The notes beneath the pieces were generated by a model. It did not search any database. It saw only the letters and a list, made by a program, of their open reading frames with translations, and was not told the DNA's origin. DNA of 64,000 nt from Burkholderia plantarii (GTDB lineage Bacteria > Pseudomonadota > Gammaproteobacteria > Burkholderiales > Burkholderiaceae): assembly GCF_001411805.1 (NCBI RefSeq), contig NZ_CP007213.1, positions 2,790,001 to 2,854,000 on the forward strand, in the 5' to 3' direction. Made by a program: the position numbers and the translations under genes. This document shows, one piece after another, positions 46,175 through 55,112 of this stretch (position 1 is the first letter of the stretch; each line of letters opens with the position of its first letter).

Positions 46175-47515
46175 TTGACACAGATCATCGCGCTGATCAG
46201 CGCGTTGCTGCTGGTAGCCCTGAACGGATTTTTCGTCGCCGCCGAGTTCGGTCTCGTCAAGCTGCGCGCGACGCGCGTGAAAACGCTGGCGCGCCAGCAC
46301 GGCGTGCGCGGCCGCATCCTGCGCATCGTGCATGCGCGGCTCGACGCCTACCTGTCGGCCTGCCAGCTCGGCATCACGCTCGCCTCGCTCGGCCTCGGCT
46401 GGATCGGCGAGCCGGCCTTCGCCGAGATCCTCTCGCCGCTGCTCGACGCGCTCGGCATCCACTCCGTCGAACTGGTCCACGGCATCTCGCTGGTGTTCGC
46501 GTTCTCGGTGATCTCGTTCCTGCACATCGTGGTCGGCGAACTCGCACCGAAATCGATGGCGATCCGCCAGCCCGAGCAGGTCGGCCTGTGGCTCGCGCTG
46601 CCGCTCTATGCGTTCTACTGGCTGATGTATCCGGCGATCTGGGTGCTCAACACGAGCGCCAACGCGGTGCTGCGCATCGTCGGCCTGACGGCTGAGCACG
46701 GCGGCGACTCGCACTACTCCACCGACGAGCTGAAACTGATCCTGCGCAGCCGCCGCAACGCGGCGAGCACCTCGAAGGCGCCGATCGCGGCCTACAGCCG
46801 GGACGAGTGGAACACGCTCGCGCATTCGCTCGATTTCACCTCGATGACGGTCTCGGACCTGATGCGCCCGGCCAACGAGATGGTCGGCCTGCGCCGCGAC
46901 CTGCCGCTCGTCGACAACATGGCGGTGGTCGCGCGCCACCGCTTCAGCCGCTATCCGCTGTTCACCGACGCCTCGCGCGAGCACGTGTCCGGCCTGATCC
47001 ACCTGAAGGACCTGCTGCTCGCGCGCCACGCGGGCGCCGCGCTCGAGGACCTGTCCGACTACGTGCGCCCGGCGCAGTACGTGAAGCCCGACATGCCCGC
47101 GCTCGAACTGTTCCGGCGCTTTCGCAAGGGCGCGCCGCATTTCGCGCTGGTCGGCAACAAGCACGAGAAGCCGATCGGCTTCCTCACGCTCGACAACCTG
47201 CTCGGCGCGCTGGTAGGCCAGATCCACGACGAATTCCGCCAGGGCGACGCCGACTGGGCGCGCCTCGACGACGGCACGCTGATGGGCAAGGGCAGCCTGC
47301 CCGTGGTGTCGCTCGAACAGGCGCTCGGCATCGACATCGACGAAGGCCGCGCCGAATCGGTGGGCGGCCTCGTGATCCAGGCGCTCGGCGACCTGCCCAC
47401 CGAGGGCCAGCGCGTGTCGTTCGAGCGCTTCGACGTGGTGGTCAAGAAGATGAACGGGCCGCGCATCGTGCTGGTGCGCGTCTATCCGAAAGCATTCAAG
47501 GAAGCCGACGAGTAG
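46175..47515 (+). CDS. CNNM/CBS-domain membrane protein (hemolysin-related, CorC-type)
   Basis: A 446-residue protein starting at TTG. The N-terminal CNNM transmembrane domain has three or four helices (IALISALLLVALNGFFVAAEFGLVKLR; ACQLGITLASLGLGWIGEPAF). Two CBS repeats follow (MRPANEMVGLRRDLPLVDNM; ISGL-type HVSGLIHLKDLLLARH). A C-terminal CorC_HlyC domain ends VSFERFDVVVKKMNGPRIVLVRVYP. Relatives are implicated in magnesium or cobalt efflux rather than haemolysis. GGAG lies about 9 bases before the TTG. Convergent with the NAD-epimerase gene. Confidence 0.88.
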   Translation: MTQIIALISALLLVALNGFFVAAEFGLVKLRATRVKTLARQHGVRGRILRIVHARLDAYLSACQLGITLASLGLGWIGEPAFAEILSPLLDALGIHSVELVHGISLVFAFSVISFLHIVVGELAPKSMAIRQPEQVGLWLALPLYAFYWLMYPAIWVLNTSANAVLRIVGLTAEHGGDSHYSTDELKLILRSRRNAASTSKAPIAAYSRDEWNTLAHSLDFTSMTVSDLMRPANEMVGLRRDLPLVDNMAVVARHRFSRYPLFTDASREHVSGLIHLKDLLLARHAGAALEDLSDYVRPAQYVKPDMPALELFRRFRKGAPHFALVGNKHEKPIGFLTLDNLLGALVGQIHDEFRQGDADWARLDDGTLMGKGSLPVVSLEQALGIDIDEGRAESVGGLVIQALGDLPTEGQRVSFERFDVVVKKMNGPRIVLVRVYPKAFKEADE

Positions 47516-47542
47516 GCGCGGCGTTCCCGCCTGTTTGTCCCT

Positions 47543-47580
47543 CACGCCCGCGCGGGGCAAGGCCATCGCGCGCGGGCGTG
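47543..47580. terminator. Convergent hairpin between the CNNM and epimerase genes
   Basis: A perfect 12-bp GC-rich inverted repeat (47543-47554 with 47569-47580). There is no T-run, so termination is inferred mainly from its position between two convergent genes. Confidence 0.45.
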
Positions 47581-47605
47581 CCGTTTCACCCAGGTGTCGG
47601 TCCGC

Positions 47606-48511
47606 TCAGGCGCCGCGCACCATCTCGCCCGTGATCCAGTCGATCACCGACGCGTGCTTCGGCTGCCAGCCGAGCAGGCGCCGGGCGCGCTCGCCGCGCA
47701 CGCGGCTGTTCGAGCCGAGCCCGTAGTTCGCCATCTCGTAGCCCCATTCCGCCTCGGCCTCGGCAAGCGGCCAGTCCTCGGCCGCGCCGAGCCCCATCGC
47801 GGTCGCGATCGCGGCCGACATGTCGCGAAACGCGGCCTCGCCGTTCTCGATGAAGTAGAACGTGCCGTCGGCCGGCGTGCGTTCGAGCGCGAGCCGGTAG
47901 ACCTCGACCACGTCGTCGATGTGAACGTTCGACCAGATGTTGCGGCCCGGGCCGACGTGGCGCACCACGCCACTCTTCTGCGCCTGCCGTACCAGCCGCG
48001 GCAGCTGCACGCTCTCGCGCGGCAGCCCGCGGCCATGGCCGTAGATCAGCGTGTTGCAGAGCACGGCAGGGCGAATCCCCGCCTGCGCGGCGCCCAGCAC
48101 GAGCCGGTCGATCGCCACGCGCGGCGCCTTGTCGGCGGTCGGCTCGGGCAGCGCGTCCTCGTGGTAGACCTGCTCGCCGGCTTCGCCGCCCGACGCGTCG
48201 CCGACGATGCTCGATCCGCTCGTATGCAGCAGCACCTTGCCGGAATCGCGCAGGCCCTCGATCAGCGCCTCGACCGCGCCGCGATGGTCGCTGTCGGCCG
48301 CGTTGATCACGGCGTCGGCCGCCTGCGCCTCGCGCACCAGCAGCGCGCGGTCGTCGAGCGAGCCGACACGCGGCTCGACGCCGATCGCGCGCAGTTCCGC
48401 GGCCTGCTGCTCGCGCCGCACCAGCCCGCCCACGCGATGGCCGTCGGCGGCAAGCCCCGCCGCGATCGAACCGCCGATGAAACCGCCCGCTCCCGTGATG
48501 AAGATCTTCAT
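47606..48511 (-). CDS. NAD-dependent epimerase/dehydratase family protein
   Basis: A 301-residue extended short-chain dehydrogenase-like protein. The N-terminal nucleotide motif is MKIFITGAGGFIGGSIAAGLA, and HTSGSSIVGD and NIWSNVHIDDVVEVYRLALE follow. The usual catalytic YxxxK is not evident; the corresponding area reads NTLIYGHGRGLPRES, so it may be an atypical member. It is divergent from a LysR regulator with a 103-base gap, an arrangement that often means the regulator controls it. Confidence 0.82.
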   Translation of the reverse strand: MKIFITGAGGFIGGSIAAGLAADGHRVGGLVRREQQAAELRAIGVEPRVGSLDDRALLVREAQAADAVINAADSDHRGAVEALIEGLRDSGKVLLHTSGSSIVGDASGGEAGEQVYHEDALPEPTADKAPRVAIDRLVLGAAQAGIRPAVLCNTLIYGHGRGLPRESVQLPRLVRQAQKSGVVRHVGPGRNIWSNVHIDDVVEVYRLALERTPADGTFYFIENGEAAFRDMSAAIATAMGLGAAEDWPLAEAEAEWGYEMANYGLGSNSRVRGERARRLLGWQPKHASVIDWITGEMVRGA

Positions 48512-48614
48512 GCTGGACTCCTTGTCCGATTCGTTGGGTGACGGCCAGTGTGAGGGCGGACGAGGCGCGCAAAAACCATGTTAGGCTCAAGTCATTCTTG
48601 AATCCGGATCAACA

Positions 48615-49529
48615 ATGAAGACGTCGACCGAAGAGTTGCAGACCTTCGTCGCGATCATCGACAGCGGCTCGATCACGGCCGCCGCCGAGCAGCTCGGGCA
48701 GACCGTGTCGGGCGTGAGCCGCGCGCTGAACCGCCTCGAGCGCAAGCTCGGCGTGACGCTGCTGCGCCGCACGACGCGCAGTTCGCAGCTGACCGACGAG
48801 GGCGAACTGCTGCTGGCGCGTGCGCGCGACATCCTGCAATCGGTGGAGGAAGCGGAGACGGCGGTCTCGCTCGGCCGCGTCAAGCCGGCCGGCAAGCTGC
48901 GCGTGGACGCGGCCACGCCGTTTATGCTGCATGCGATCGTCCCGCATCTGCCGGTATTCACGGCGCGCTACCCCGACATCGAACTCGAACTGACCAACAA
49001 CGAACGGTTCGTCGACCTGATCGAGCAGCGCATCGACATCGCGATCCGGATCGGCGCGCTGCCCGATTCGACGCTGCATGCGCGAGCGCTCGGTTCGAGC
49101 CCGCTGCACGTGCTGGCGAGCCCCGCCTATCTGGCCGCCCACGGCACGCCGCGCAGCGTGGCCGACCTGGCCGCGCATCGGCTGCTCGGCTTCAGCGATA
49201 TCGAGGCGCTGAACCGCTGGCCGCTGCGCCGGCGCGCGGGCGACGGCGGCAAGCGAGACGACGACGGCGCGGGCCTGACGATCGATCCCGCGCATACGGC
49301 CTCCAGCGGCGAGACGCTACGGCATCTCGGGCTCGCGGGGGTCGGCATCGTCTGCCTGTCCGATTTCATGACGGCGGCCGACATCGCCGAGGGGCGGCTC
49401 GTGCCGCTGCTCGCCGAGCTGATGACGGACTACCGGCAGCCCGTCAACGCCGTCTACTACCGGCACGCGGCGCTGACGGGCCGTGTGCAGGGTTTCCTCG
49501 ATTTCCTGAGCCAGCATGTGCGGCTCTGA
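48615..49529 (+). CDS. LysR-type transcriptional regulator
   Basis: A 304-residue regulator. The winged helix-turn-helix occupies residues 1-60 (LQTFVAIIDSGSITAAAEQLG, then SGVSRALNRLERKLG). The periplasmic-binding-like effector domain follows (RYPDIELELTNNERFVDLIE; IDIAIRIGALPDSTLHAR), typical of the subgroup near CrgA/DhcR. It is divergent from the NAD-epimerase gene and probably regulates it; the 103-base intergenic segment should hold the T-N11-A site. Its 3' end abuts the TenI/ThiE-like gene. Confidence 0.9.
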   Translation: MKTSTEELQTFVAIIDSGSITAAAEQLGQTVSGVSRALNRLERKLGVTLLRRTTRSSQLTDEGELLLARARDILQSVEEAETAVSLGRVKPAGKLRVDAATPFMLHAIVPHLPVFTARYPDIELELTNNERFVDLIEQRIDIAIRIGALPDSTLHARALGSSPLHVLASPAYLAAHGTPRSVADLAAHRLLGFSDIEALNRWPLRRRAGDGGKRDDDGAGLTIDPAHTASSGETLRHLGLAGVGIVCLSDFMTAADIAEGRLVPLLAELMTDYRQPVNAVYYRHAALTGRVQGFLDFLSQHVRL

Positions 49530-49542
49530 ACCCGTGCCGACG

Positions 49543-50130
49543 ATGCCCGCGCTACCGCCCTTCTACCTGATCACGCCCGAGCCGGCCTCGGACGCGCGTG
49601 CCGATCTCGACGCGTTCGTCGCGCGGCTCGACGCGGCGTTCGCGACCGGCATCGCGCTCGTGCAGCTGCGCGTGAAGACGCTCGATGCCGACCGTTACGC
49701 GGCGCTCGCGGCGCGCGTGATCGGCCGCGCGCGGGCAGCCGGCGCGCGCGTGATCTGCAATGGTTCGATCGCGCCGGAGGCGGCGCGCGCGCTCGGCGCG
49801 GCCGGCGTCCATCTCGGCCACGCGGCGCTCGTTGCCGCCGCGGCGCGGCCGGTGGCGGCCGACCTGCTGCTGTCGGCCGCCTGCCACGATCGCGAATCGC
49901 TGCGCCATGCGGACCGGATCGGCACCGATCTCGCCACGCTGTCGCCGGTGAAACCGACGCTGTCGCATCCGGGCGCCCCGGTGCTGGGCTGGGAGCGCTT
50001 CGCCGAGTGCGTGGCCGGCACGCGGCTGGCCGTCTATGCGCTCGGCGGCATGACGCGCGACGACCTGCCGATCGCGCGCATGCATGGCGCGCACGGCATC
50101 GCGGGCATCCGGGGAATGGTGGAGGGATAA
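49543..50130 (+). CDS. TenI/ThiE-superfamily protein (thiamine phosphate synthase-like)
   Basis: A 195-residue TIM-barrel protein beginning MPALPPFYLITPEP. The pattern GIALVQLRVKTLDADRYAALA, LSAACHDRESL, then LSPVKPTLSHPGAPVLGWERF and VYALGGMTRDDL matches the TenI-like half of the Nudix-TenI fusion proteins common in beta- and gammaproteobacteria. Here the Nudix half is missing and the barrel stands alone. A true ThiE activity is uncertain; TenI proteins are aminotransferring/aromatising accessory enzymes. An ATG at 49516, overlapping lysR by 14 bases, is an alternative start. Confidence 0.75.
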   Translation: MPALPPFYLITPEPASDARADLDAFVARLDAAFATGIALVQLRVKTLDADRYAALAARVIGRARAAGARVICNGSIAPEAARALGAAGVHLGHAALVAAAARPVAADLLLSAACHDRESLRHADRIGTDLATLSPVKPTLSHPGAPVLGWERFAECVAGTRLAVYALGGMTRDDLPIARMHGAHGIAGIRGMVEG

Positions 50131-50210
50131 CGCGCGGCGGCAGGCCGGAGTGGATCGTTCGTCATGCCGACTGGATTTCGCCGCCTCAAGCCCGATCGCA
50201 GCCCGGCGCG

Positions 50211-50243
50211 CGAACGAGCGGCGAACGAGCGGCGAACGAACGG
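50211..50243. repeat. 11-bp tandem repeat, three copies
   Basis: CGAACGAGCGG is repeated twice exactly and a third time with one change, in the gap between the TenI-like and TreZ-like genes. It looks like a simple tandem expansion. Confidence 0.6.
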
Positions 50244-50297
50244 CCTTCGAATCGCGGCACCGCCGCCGCGCCCGACGCGCGCGGCGGCGGCCGGCGT

Positions 50298-51959
50298 TCA
50301 GGCATCGAACGCCGCCGCGCCGGCACCGGCACCACCCTGCGACAGATATCGCGCGCCGTGCGACAGCGCATAGCGATTGACGTCGCCCGTGACCCAGGCG
50401 ACGAGCGAGAACGGCGGCAGCTCGCCGAACAGCACGCGGTCGCGCGCGCGCGGCGGCGTCTCGAACACGATCGTCCCGCCCGGCAGCCGGTCGAACGCCA
50501 GCGGTTCCGGCGACAGGTTCAGCGCGAGGCTCAGCACCTCGCCGTCGCCGAGCCGCCAGACGGCCACGAGCGCATCGGCCTCGCCGCCATCGGCCACGCG
50601 CAGCAGATCCGCCGATTGCGGCCGTGAATCGATCAGGCGCGGCGCGATCAGCTTGGCGCGCACGGCCAGCGCCGACTGCACGAAGCGCTGGCTGGCCGCG
50701 TCGGGCGCCGCCTCGTCGAACACGAGCGGAATCTGCGGCGTAAGCAGCGACAGCGCGAGCGCCGCGAGCCCGGCCTCGCGCGTCGCCGCGGTTGGCCGGC
50801 TGGCGCCGTCGGACAGCACCAGCGAGGTCATCGGCAGGCCGCCGTCCCAGCCGCCGCCGGCCTCGCCGCCGCCCGGGCGCTGATAGGCCGAACCGTCGGC
50901 CGTCAGCGCCCGGGCCAGCGTATGGATGGTCTGGCGCGTCGAGATCGCCTCGCGATACGGATAGGCGGCACGACCCGTCAGCCGGTGCAGCGCACGCTCG
51001 CCGCATTCGTTCCACTGCGCGTCGAAGTGCGTGTCGGCGAGATGCGAGGGATTGCGCTCGCTGCCGAGCACCAGATGCACGAGCCGTTCGCTCGGCACCG
51101 CCGCGCGCACGCGGTCGGCGATCTCGCGCAGGCCCGCGTTGCCGATCCGGTCGGCCGCGCGCAGCCGCAGGCCGTCGCAGCGATATTCCTCGATCCAGTA
51201 CAGCGCGTTGTCGCAGAAGAAGTCGCAGACCTCGGGATGGTCGAGCGCGAGCGGCGCGTGGTGCGGGTCGTCGCGCGTCTGGAAGAACGGCGCCGCGTAG
51301 CGGCGCAGCGCTTCGCTGCCGCCGCCGAAGCGCGCGTAATCGAGATCGAGCAGCACCGCGAGGCCGAGCCCGTGCGCGTCGTCGATCAGCGCCTTCAACG
51401 CGTTCGGGCCGCCGTAGGCGGCGATCGGCGCGAACGGCAGGCTGTCCTGCGCGGGGTCCGTCGAGGCCAGCAGTTCGAGCGCCGTCACGCCGAGCCGCGC
51501 GAGCTGCGGCAGGCGGCGGCGTACCTGCTCGTAGCCGCCGATCGCGTCGGGCCGGATCGCATAGAGCGCGATCTCCTCCCAGGGCCGCCCGCACCACGAC
51601 GTGTTGCGCCACACGAATGCGCGCGGGTCGATCACCTCGCTCGCCGCCTCGATGCCGTCGGGCTGCGAGCGCGACGCGGGATCGGGAATCACGAGCGCCG
51701 CGTCGAGCCGGTAGCGATAGCGCGTGCCCGGCCCGCACTCGACGAAGGTCTCGAACCAGCCGGCGCCGGCATGCGCCATCTCGATGGCCGGCTCGGCCGC
51801 GCCGTCCACGCCGAACTCGAGCCGCACCTCGGCACTGTCCGGTGCCCACAGACGGAAATGGGTGCGCAGCGTGGCCGCGGCGGCGCTGCACGGCTGCGCG
51901 CCGAACGCGAGGCAGTGCGTGTAGCGGTGTGAGTAAGGGTCGAGCGGGCAATCGGACAT
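50298..51959 (-). CDS. TreZ-like protein lacking GH13 catalytic residues
   Basis: A 553-residue homologue of malto-oligosyltrehalose trehalohydrolase (GH13): an N-terminal beta-sandwich (THFRLWAPDSAEVRLEFG), a barrel, and a C-terminal domain. The barrel motifs are recognisable but altered at the active site. Region I VVYNH reads LDYARF (209-210 are Ala-Arg). The nucleophile Asp of DGLRLDA is Arg267 (DGLRLRA). The acid Glu position reads VLGSERN, apparently Gly299. The WNDDFHH motif reads WNECGER. No treX or treY adjoins it. It is probably a non-enzymatic relative, perhaps glycan-binding. The start at 51959 (MSDCPLDP) follows an AGGAG site. Confidence 0.75.
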   Translation of the reverse strand: MSDCPLDPYSHRYTHCLAFGAQPCSAAAATLRTHFRLWAPDSAEVRLEFGVDGAAEPAIEMAHAGAGWFETFVECGPGTRYRYRLDAALVIPDPASRSQPDGIEAASEVIDPRAFVWRNTSWCGRPWEEIALYAIRPDAIGGYEQVRRRLPQLARLGVTALELLASTDPAQDSLPFAPIAAYGGPNALKALIDDAHGLGLAVLLDLDYARFGGGSEALRRYAAPFFQTRDDPHHAPLALDHPEVCDFFCDNALYWIEEYRCDGLRLRAADRIGNAGLREIADRVRAAVPSERLVHLVLGSERNPSHLADTHFDAQWNECGERALHRLTGRAAYPYREAISTRQTIHTLARALTADGSAYQRPGGGEAGGGWDGGLPMTSLVLSDGASRPTAATREAGLAALALSLLTPQIPLVFDEAAPDAASQRFVQSALAVRAKLIAPRLIDSRPQSADLLRVADGGEADALVAVWRLGDGEVLSLALNLSPEPLAFDRLPGGTIVFETPPRARDRVLFGELPPFSLVAWVTGDVNRYALSHGARYLSQGGAGAGAAAFDA

Positions 51960-52313
51960 CGGTGCGCTCCTTGTCGGGTCTCGGGTCGGAGGCATGGCCG
52001 GCACTCGCAAACGTCGTGCCGGGCGCTAGGGATAACCAGTATGCGCCGAATCATCTGGCGGTGCGAGTGCCGGACACCGCTTTTAAATACGTCTCGACCC
52101 CGGCCGTCAGCGCCTCATCGAGCACGCGTGGACGCGCCAACGACGGCGCTGCTCGATCGCCTGCTCCGCTCGCGCGCTCGTGAAGACCGCGCCATGCATC
52201 GCGCCGTCATCATCGCGACCGGCGCTGCGTGCGATCCCACATCACGCCGTTTCGTGCTATCCGCGCGGCACGGTTTTCGCTACGATGGCTGCCCGTCCTT
52301 TCGGTGCGCGCCC
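51960..52313. other. Divergent intergenic region, TreZ-like and hydrolase genes
   Basis: About 350 bases between two divergent genes. I see no RNA gene or repeat. It should hold both promoters. Confidence 0.4.
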
Positions 52314-53066
52314 ATGTCCGATTCTCCCCGCATCCTGCTCGTCCACGGCTTGACCGGCCATCTGCACGCGCCCGCGCTGCTCGAGGCACTGCGGCCCGCC
52401 ACCGTCGTCGCGCCCGATCTGCTCGGCTACGGCGCCTGCACCGATGTCGATCCCGTCTCGATCACGCTCGCCGCGCAGGTCGACGTGCTGCGCGAGGCGA
52501 TCGACGAGGCCGCGGGGCCGGCCGATCGCTGGCTCGTCGTCGGGCATTCGGTGGGCGGCGCGATCGCGCATCTGTTCGCGGCGAAGTATCCCGACCGCGT
52601 CGAGGGCGTGGTCAGCGTCGAGGGCAACTTCACGCTCGACGACGCGTTCTGGTCGCAGCGCCTCGCCTCGATGCCGCTCAAGGAAATCGAGGCGCATCTG
52701 CAGCGCGACCTCGCCGATCCGGCCAGCTGGCTCGCGCGCGCCGGGCTGCGCACCGACGCCGCGCTGATCGCCGCGGCGGCCGACCAGCTCGCGTTCCAGC
52801 CCGCCAGCACCCTGCAGCGCATGGCCATCTCGGTGGTCGAGACGACCGGCGCGCCGGCCTACCTGCAACGCGTCGCCGGCTGGCTCGACAAGGTGCCACT
52901 GCATCTGCTCGCGGGCGAACGCTCGGCGCGCGACTGGCACGTGCCGGACTGGCTGCGCCCGCGCGCGAAAAGCGATCGCATGCTGGCGGGCCGCGGCCAC
53001 ATGATGATGATCGAGGACCCGCGCCAGTTCGCGAACGCGATCCTCGACATCGCGCTGGCGCGCTGA
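52314..53066 (+). CDS. Alpha/beta hydrolase
   Basis: A 250-residue alpha/beta hydrolase. It opens ILLVHGLTGHLHAPALLEAL (oxyanion HG) and has the nucleophile elbow VVGHSVGGAIAHLFAAKYP near residue 80, with the catalytic His in LAGRGHMMMIEDP near residue 228. SVEGNFTLDDAFW in the middle is typical of a subgroup of lipase/esterase-like proteins. Specificity unknown. Its last 208 bases overlap, on the opposite strand, the open 3' part of the VOC-family gene. Confidence 0.83.
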   Translation: MSDSPRILLVHGLTGHLHAPALLEALRPATVVAPDLLGYGACTDVDPVSITLAAQVDVLREAIDEAAGPADRWLVVGHSVGGAIAHLFAAKYPDRVEGVVSVEGNFTLDDAFWSQRLASMPLKEIEAHLQRDLADPASWLARAGLRTDAALIAAAADQLAFQPASTLQRMAISVVETTGAPAYLQRVAGWLDKVPLHLLAGERSARDWHVPDWLRPRAKSDRMLAGRGHMMMIEDPRQFANAILDIALAR

Positions 53067-53503
53067 CGCGCCGCCCGGGCGTTCGACGGGCTCGACGGCG
53101 CCCGTGCATCCCTCGGGCGTGGGCGTCGTCCGCCTGCATCGGCGGGGACCACGCTGCCCTCGGGATCGGTGCCGTCGCGGAGCCGATGGCGGAAGCCGTC
53201 GTGGCACCGGATCACGCGCATCGGGACGCCGGCCCGCACCAGCACGGCATGGCGCGCCTCGATGTCGTCGTCGACGCGGAACACGAACTTCGCGTTCGAT
53301 CCGGCTCCGGCCACGCCGCCGGCGGCATGCCGGTACGGCTTGCCGGCCCGATGCAGCGCGTGTTCGATCCCGCCGGCATCGAGCACGCCCCGTTCGCCGG
53401 CGATGACCTCGATCGTCGGCAGTCCAAAGTGGGTTTGGTAGAAAACCTTCAACCGGGTCGCGTCGTCCGTGTATAGAATCACCCGGGTCGTCGGCAGCGG
53501 CAT
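52859..53503 (-). CDS. VOC/glyoxalase-family protein, 3' end uncertain
   Basis: From ATG 53503 (MPLPTTRVILYTDD) about 110 residues form a single VOC fold (LKVFYQTHFGLPTIEV; GVLDAGGIEHALHRAGKPYR; SNAKFVFRVDDDI), ending at DGTDPEGSVV, where normal members stop within a few residues. Here no stop occurs in any frame until inside the hydrolase gene, so the frame runs on for about 100 Arg/Pro-rich residues to 52859. The natural 3' end seems to have been lost by a deletion next to the hydrolase gene, or the extension is real. Members are metal-dependent lyases, dioxygenases or drug-binding proteins. Confidence 0.6.
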   Translation of the reverse strand: MPLPTTRVILYTDDATRLKVFYQTHFGLPTIEVIAGERGVLDAGGIEHALHRAGKPYRHAAGGVAGAGSNAKFVFRVDDDIEARHAVLVRAGVPMRVIRCHDGFRHRLRDGTDPEGSVVPADAGGRRPRPRDARAPSSPSNARAARQRASAMSRIAFANWRGSSIIIMWPRPASMRSLFARGRSQSGTCQSRAERSPASRCSGTLSSQPATRCR

Positions 53504-53692
53504 CGGCAGGTCTCGCCGCGGTGGAGGCGCGAATGCGCCGGGCGGCTCGCGCGGTGGAAGGTTCACCGGCAGGATACCCGCCGCGCCGCCGGCCGCTCGC
53601 CGCGGGTCACTGCCGCTCGCGGCACGCGCCGATGCGAACGCCGCTCCGACTCGCCCACCGTCCCGCTCACCGTCCCGCTCACCGACAGGCCC

Positions 53693-54367
53693 ATGCTGAC
53701 CGTCCACCATCTCAACAATTCCCGCTCGCAGCGCGTGCTGTGGCTGCTCGAAGAACTCGGCGTGCCCTACGAGCTGAAGCGCTACGAACGCGATCCGAAG
53801 ACGATGCTCGCGCCGCCCGCGCTGCGCAGCGTGCATCCGCTCGGCAAGTCGCCGGTGCTGACCGACGACGGCGAGACCATCGCCGAATCGGGCGCGATCA
53901 TCGAATACCTGCTCGAACGCTACGACACCGGTTCGCGCTTCGCTCCCGCGCCCGGCACGCCCGAGCGGCGGCGCTTCACCTACTGGCTGCACTACGCGGA
54001 AGGCTCGGCGATGCCGCCGCTGCTGCTCAAGCTGGTGGCGATGCGGATCGCCCAGGCGCCGATGCCGTTCTTCGCAAAGCCGATCGCGCGCAAGATCGCG
54101 GCGACGCTGCAGTCGAGCTTCGTCGATCCGCAACTGAGGCTGCATCTCGGCTATATCGAGGAATCGCTGCGCGCCACGGGCTGGTTCGTCGGCGACGCGT
54201 TCAGCGCCGCCGACGTGCAGATGAGCTTCCCGCTGGAGGCGGCCGCCTCGCGCGCCGATACCGTCGCGCAACTGCCGGCGATCCGGGCGTTCCTTGAACG
54301 GATCCATGCGCGGCCGGCCTACCATCGCGCGCTGGCGCGCGGCGGTCCCTACGACATGGCACGCTGA
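53693..54367 (+). CDS. Glutathione S-transferase family protein
   Basis: A 224-residue GST. The N-terminal thioredoxin-fold domain is MLTVHHLNNSRSQRVLWLLEE with Ser in the NSRS segment as likely catalytic residue, and HPLGKSPVLTDDGETIAESGAIIEYLLERY as the glutathione gamma-glutamyl site. The helical C-terminal domain includes WFVGDAFSAADVQMSFPLE, a common GST motif. It may detoxify or maintain thiols; no operon partners are evident. A 12-bp direct repeat (53656-53679) lies just upstream. Confidence 0.9.
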   Translation: MLTVHHLNNSRSQRVLWLLEELGVPYELKRYERDPKTMLAPPALRSVHPLGKSPVLTDDGETIAESGAIIEYLLERYDTGSRFAPAPGTPERRRFTYWLHYAEGSAMPPLLLKLVAMRIAQAPMPFFAKPIARKIAATLQSSFVDPQLRLHLGYIEESLRATGWFVGDAFSAADVQMSFPLEAAASRADTVAQLPAIRAFLERIHARPAYHRALARGGPYDMAR

Positions 54368-54417
54368 GGCGAAACACGACCGGCGGCGGACACGGCGCGG
54401 CGGCGGCGCGGAACCCG

Positions 54418-55074
54418 CTAGCTGCCGAGCAGCCCCGCCGCGACGTTGATCGACAGGCCGAGCACGGCCATGTTGAAGTAGAACGACAGGATCGACTGCG
54501 CGAGCCCCGCGCGCCGGATCGAGCGGCTGTTCAGCGTCACGTCCGAGGTCTGCGAGGCCACCGCGATCGTGAACGAGAAATAGAGGAAATCCCAGTAATC
54601 GGGCGTGAGATCGCGATCGGGGAACTGCAGCGCGCGCGCCTCCTTCGGCGACTGGTAGTAGAGCCGCGCGTAATGCAGCGTGAAGATGGTCGGGATCAGG
54701 AACCACGCGCCGAACAGCGTCGCGCCCGTCACCGCGTAATGCTCGAGGCCGGCGCGCAGCGCGAGGCTCTTCGCGCTCGCCAGCTCGACGGCGATCGCCG
54801 CCACGCTCGCCACCGTCGCGAGGCAGATGATCGTCAGCACCGTGGTCGCGCTCTCGTCCTCGCGCACCGCGATCTCGCGCACCTTGTCGTAATGCGCGCG
54901 CGACATCTGCAGCCACATCATCGCCAGATACAGCCACACCGCGAGATCCCAGCCCACCAGCGCGCGCGCGAACGGATGATGCAGGCCCGGCACGACGCAG
55001 GCGACCGCCACGCCGATCACGAGCGCGATCCACATCCGCGGGCGATTGCGCAGCAACATCGGGAGATTCTTCAT
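54418..55074 (-). CDS. DUF1345 family membrane protein
   Basis: A 218-residue inner-membrane protein with about five hydrophobic helices ([62 protein letters not shown]). [22 protein letters not shown] is the DUF1345 hallmark. Function unknown. It begins 38 bases after the RES toxin gene on the same strand, so it may be co-transcribed with the toxin-antitoxin module, though the functional link is unclear. Confidence 0.85.
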   Translation of the reverse strand: MKNLPMLLRNRPRMWIALVIGVAVACVVPGLHHPFARALVGWDLAVWLYLAMMWLQMSRAHYDKVREIAVREDESATTVLTIICLATVASVAAIAVELASAKSLALRAGLEHYAVTGATLFGAWFLIPTIFTLHYARLYYQSPKEARALQFPDRDLTPDYWDFLYFSFTIAVASQTSDVTLNSRSIRRAGLAQSILSFYFNMAVLGLSINVAAGLLGS

Positions 55075-55112
55075 CGAGCACTCCGAAAGTGAGAGGACCG
55101 CGGTCGGCCAGG

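Noticed and set aside
50211..50243. Short spaced repeats considered as a CRISPR remnant
   Set aside because: Units are 11 bp and directly tandem, without spacers; no cas genes anywhere in the window.
52859..55081. A 740-codon minus-strand frame spanning the VOC, GST-antisense and DUF1345 regions
   Set aside because: Only the part from 53503 downward has a protein fold; the rest is antisense to the GST gene or out of frame with DUF1345.
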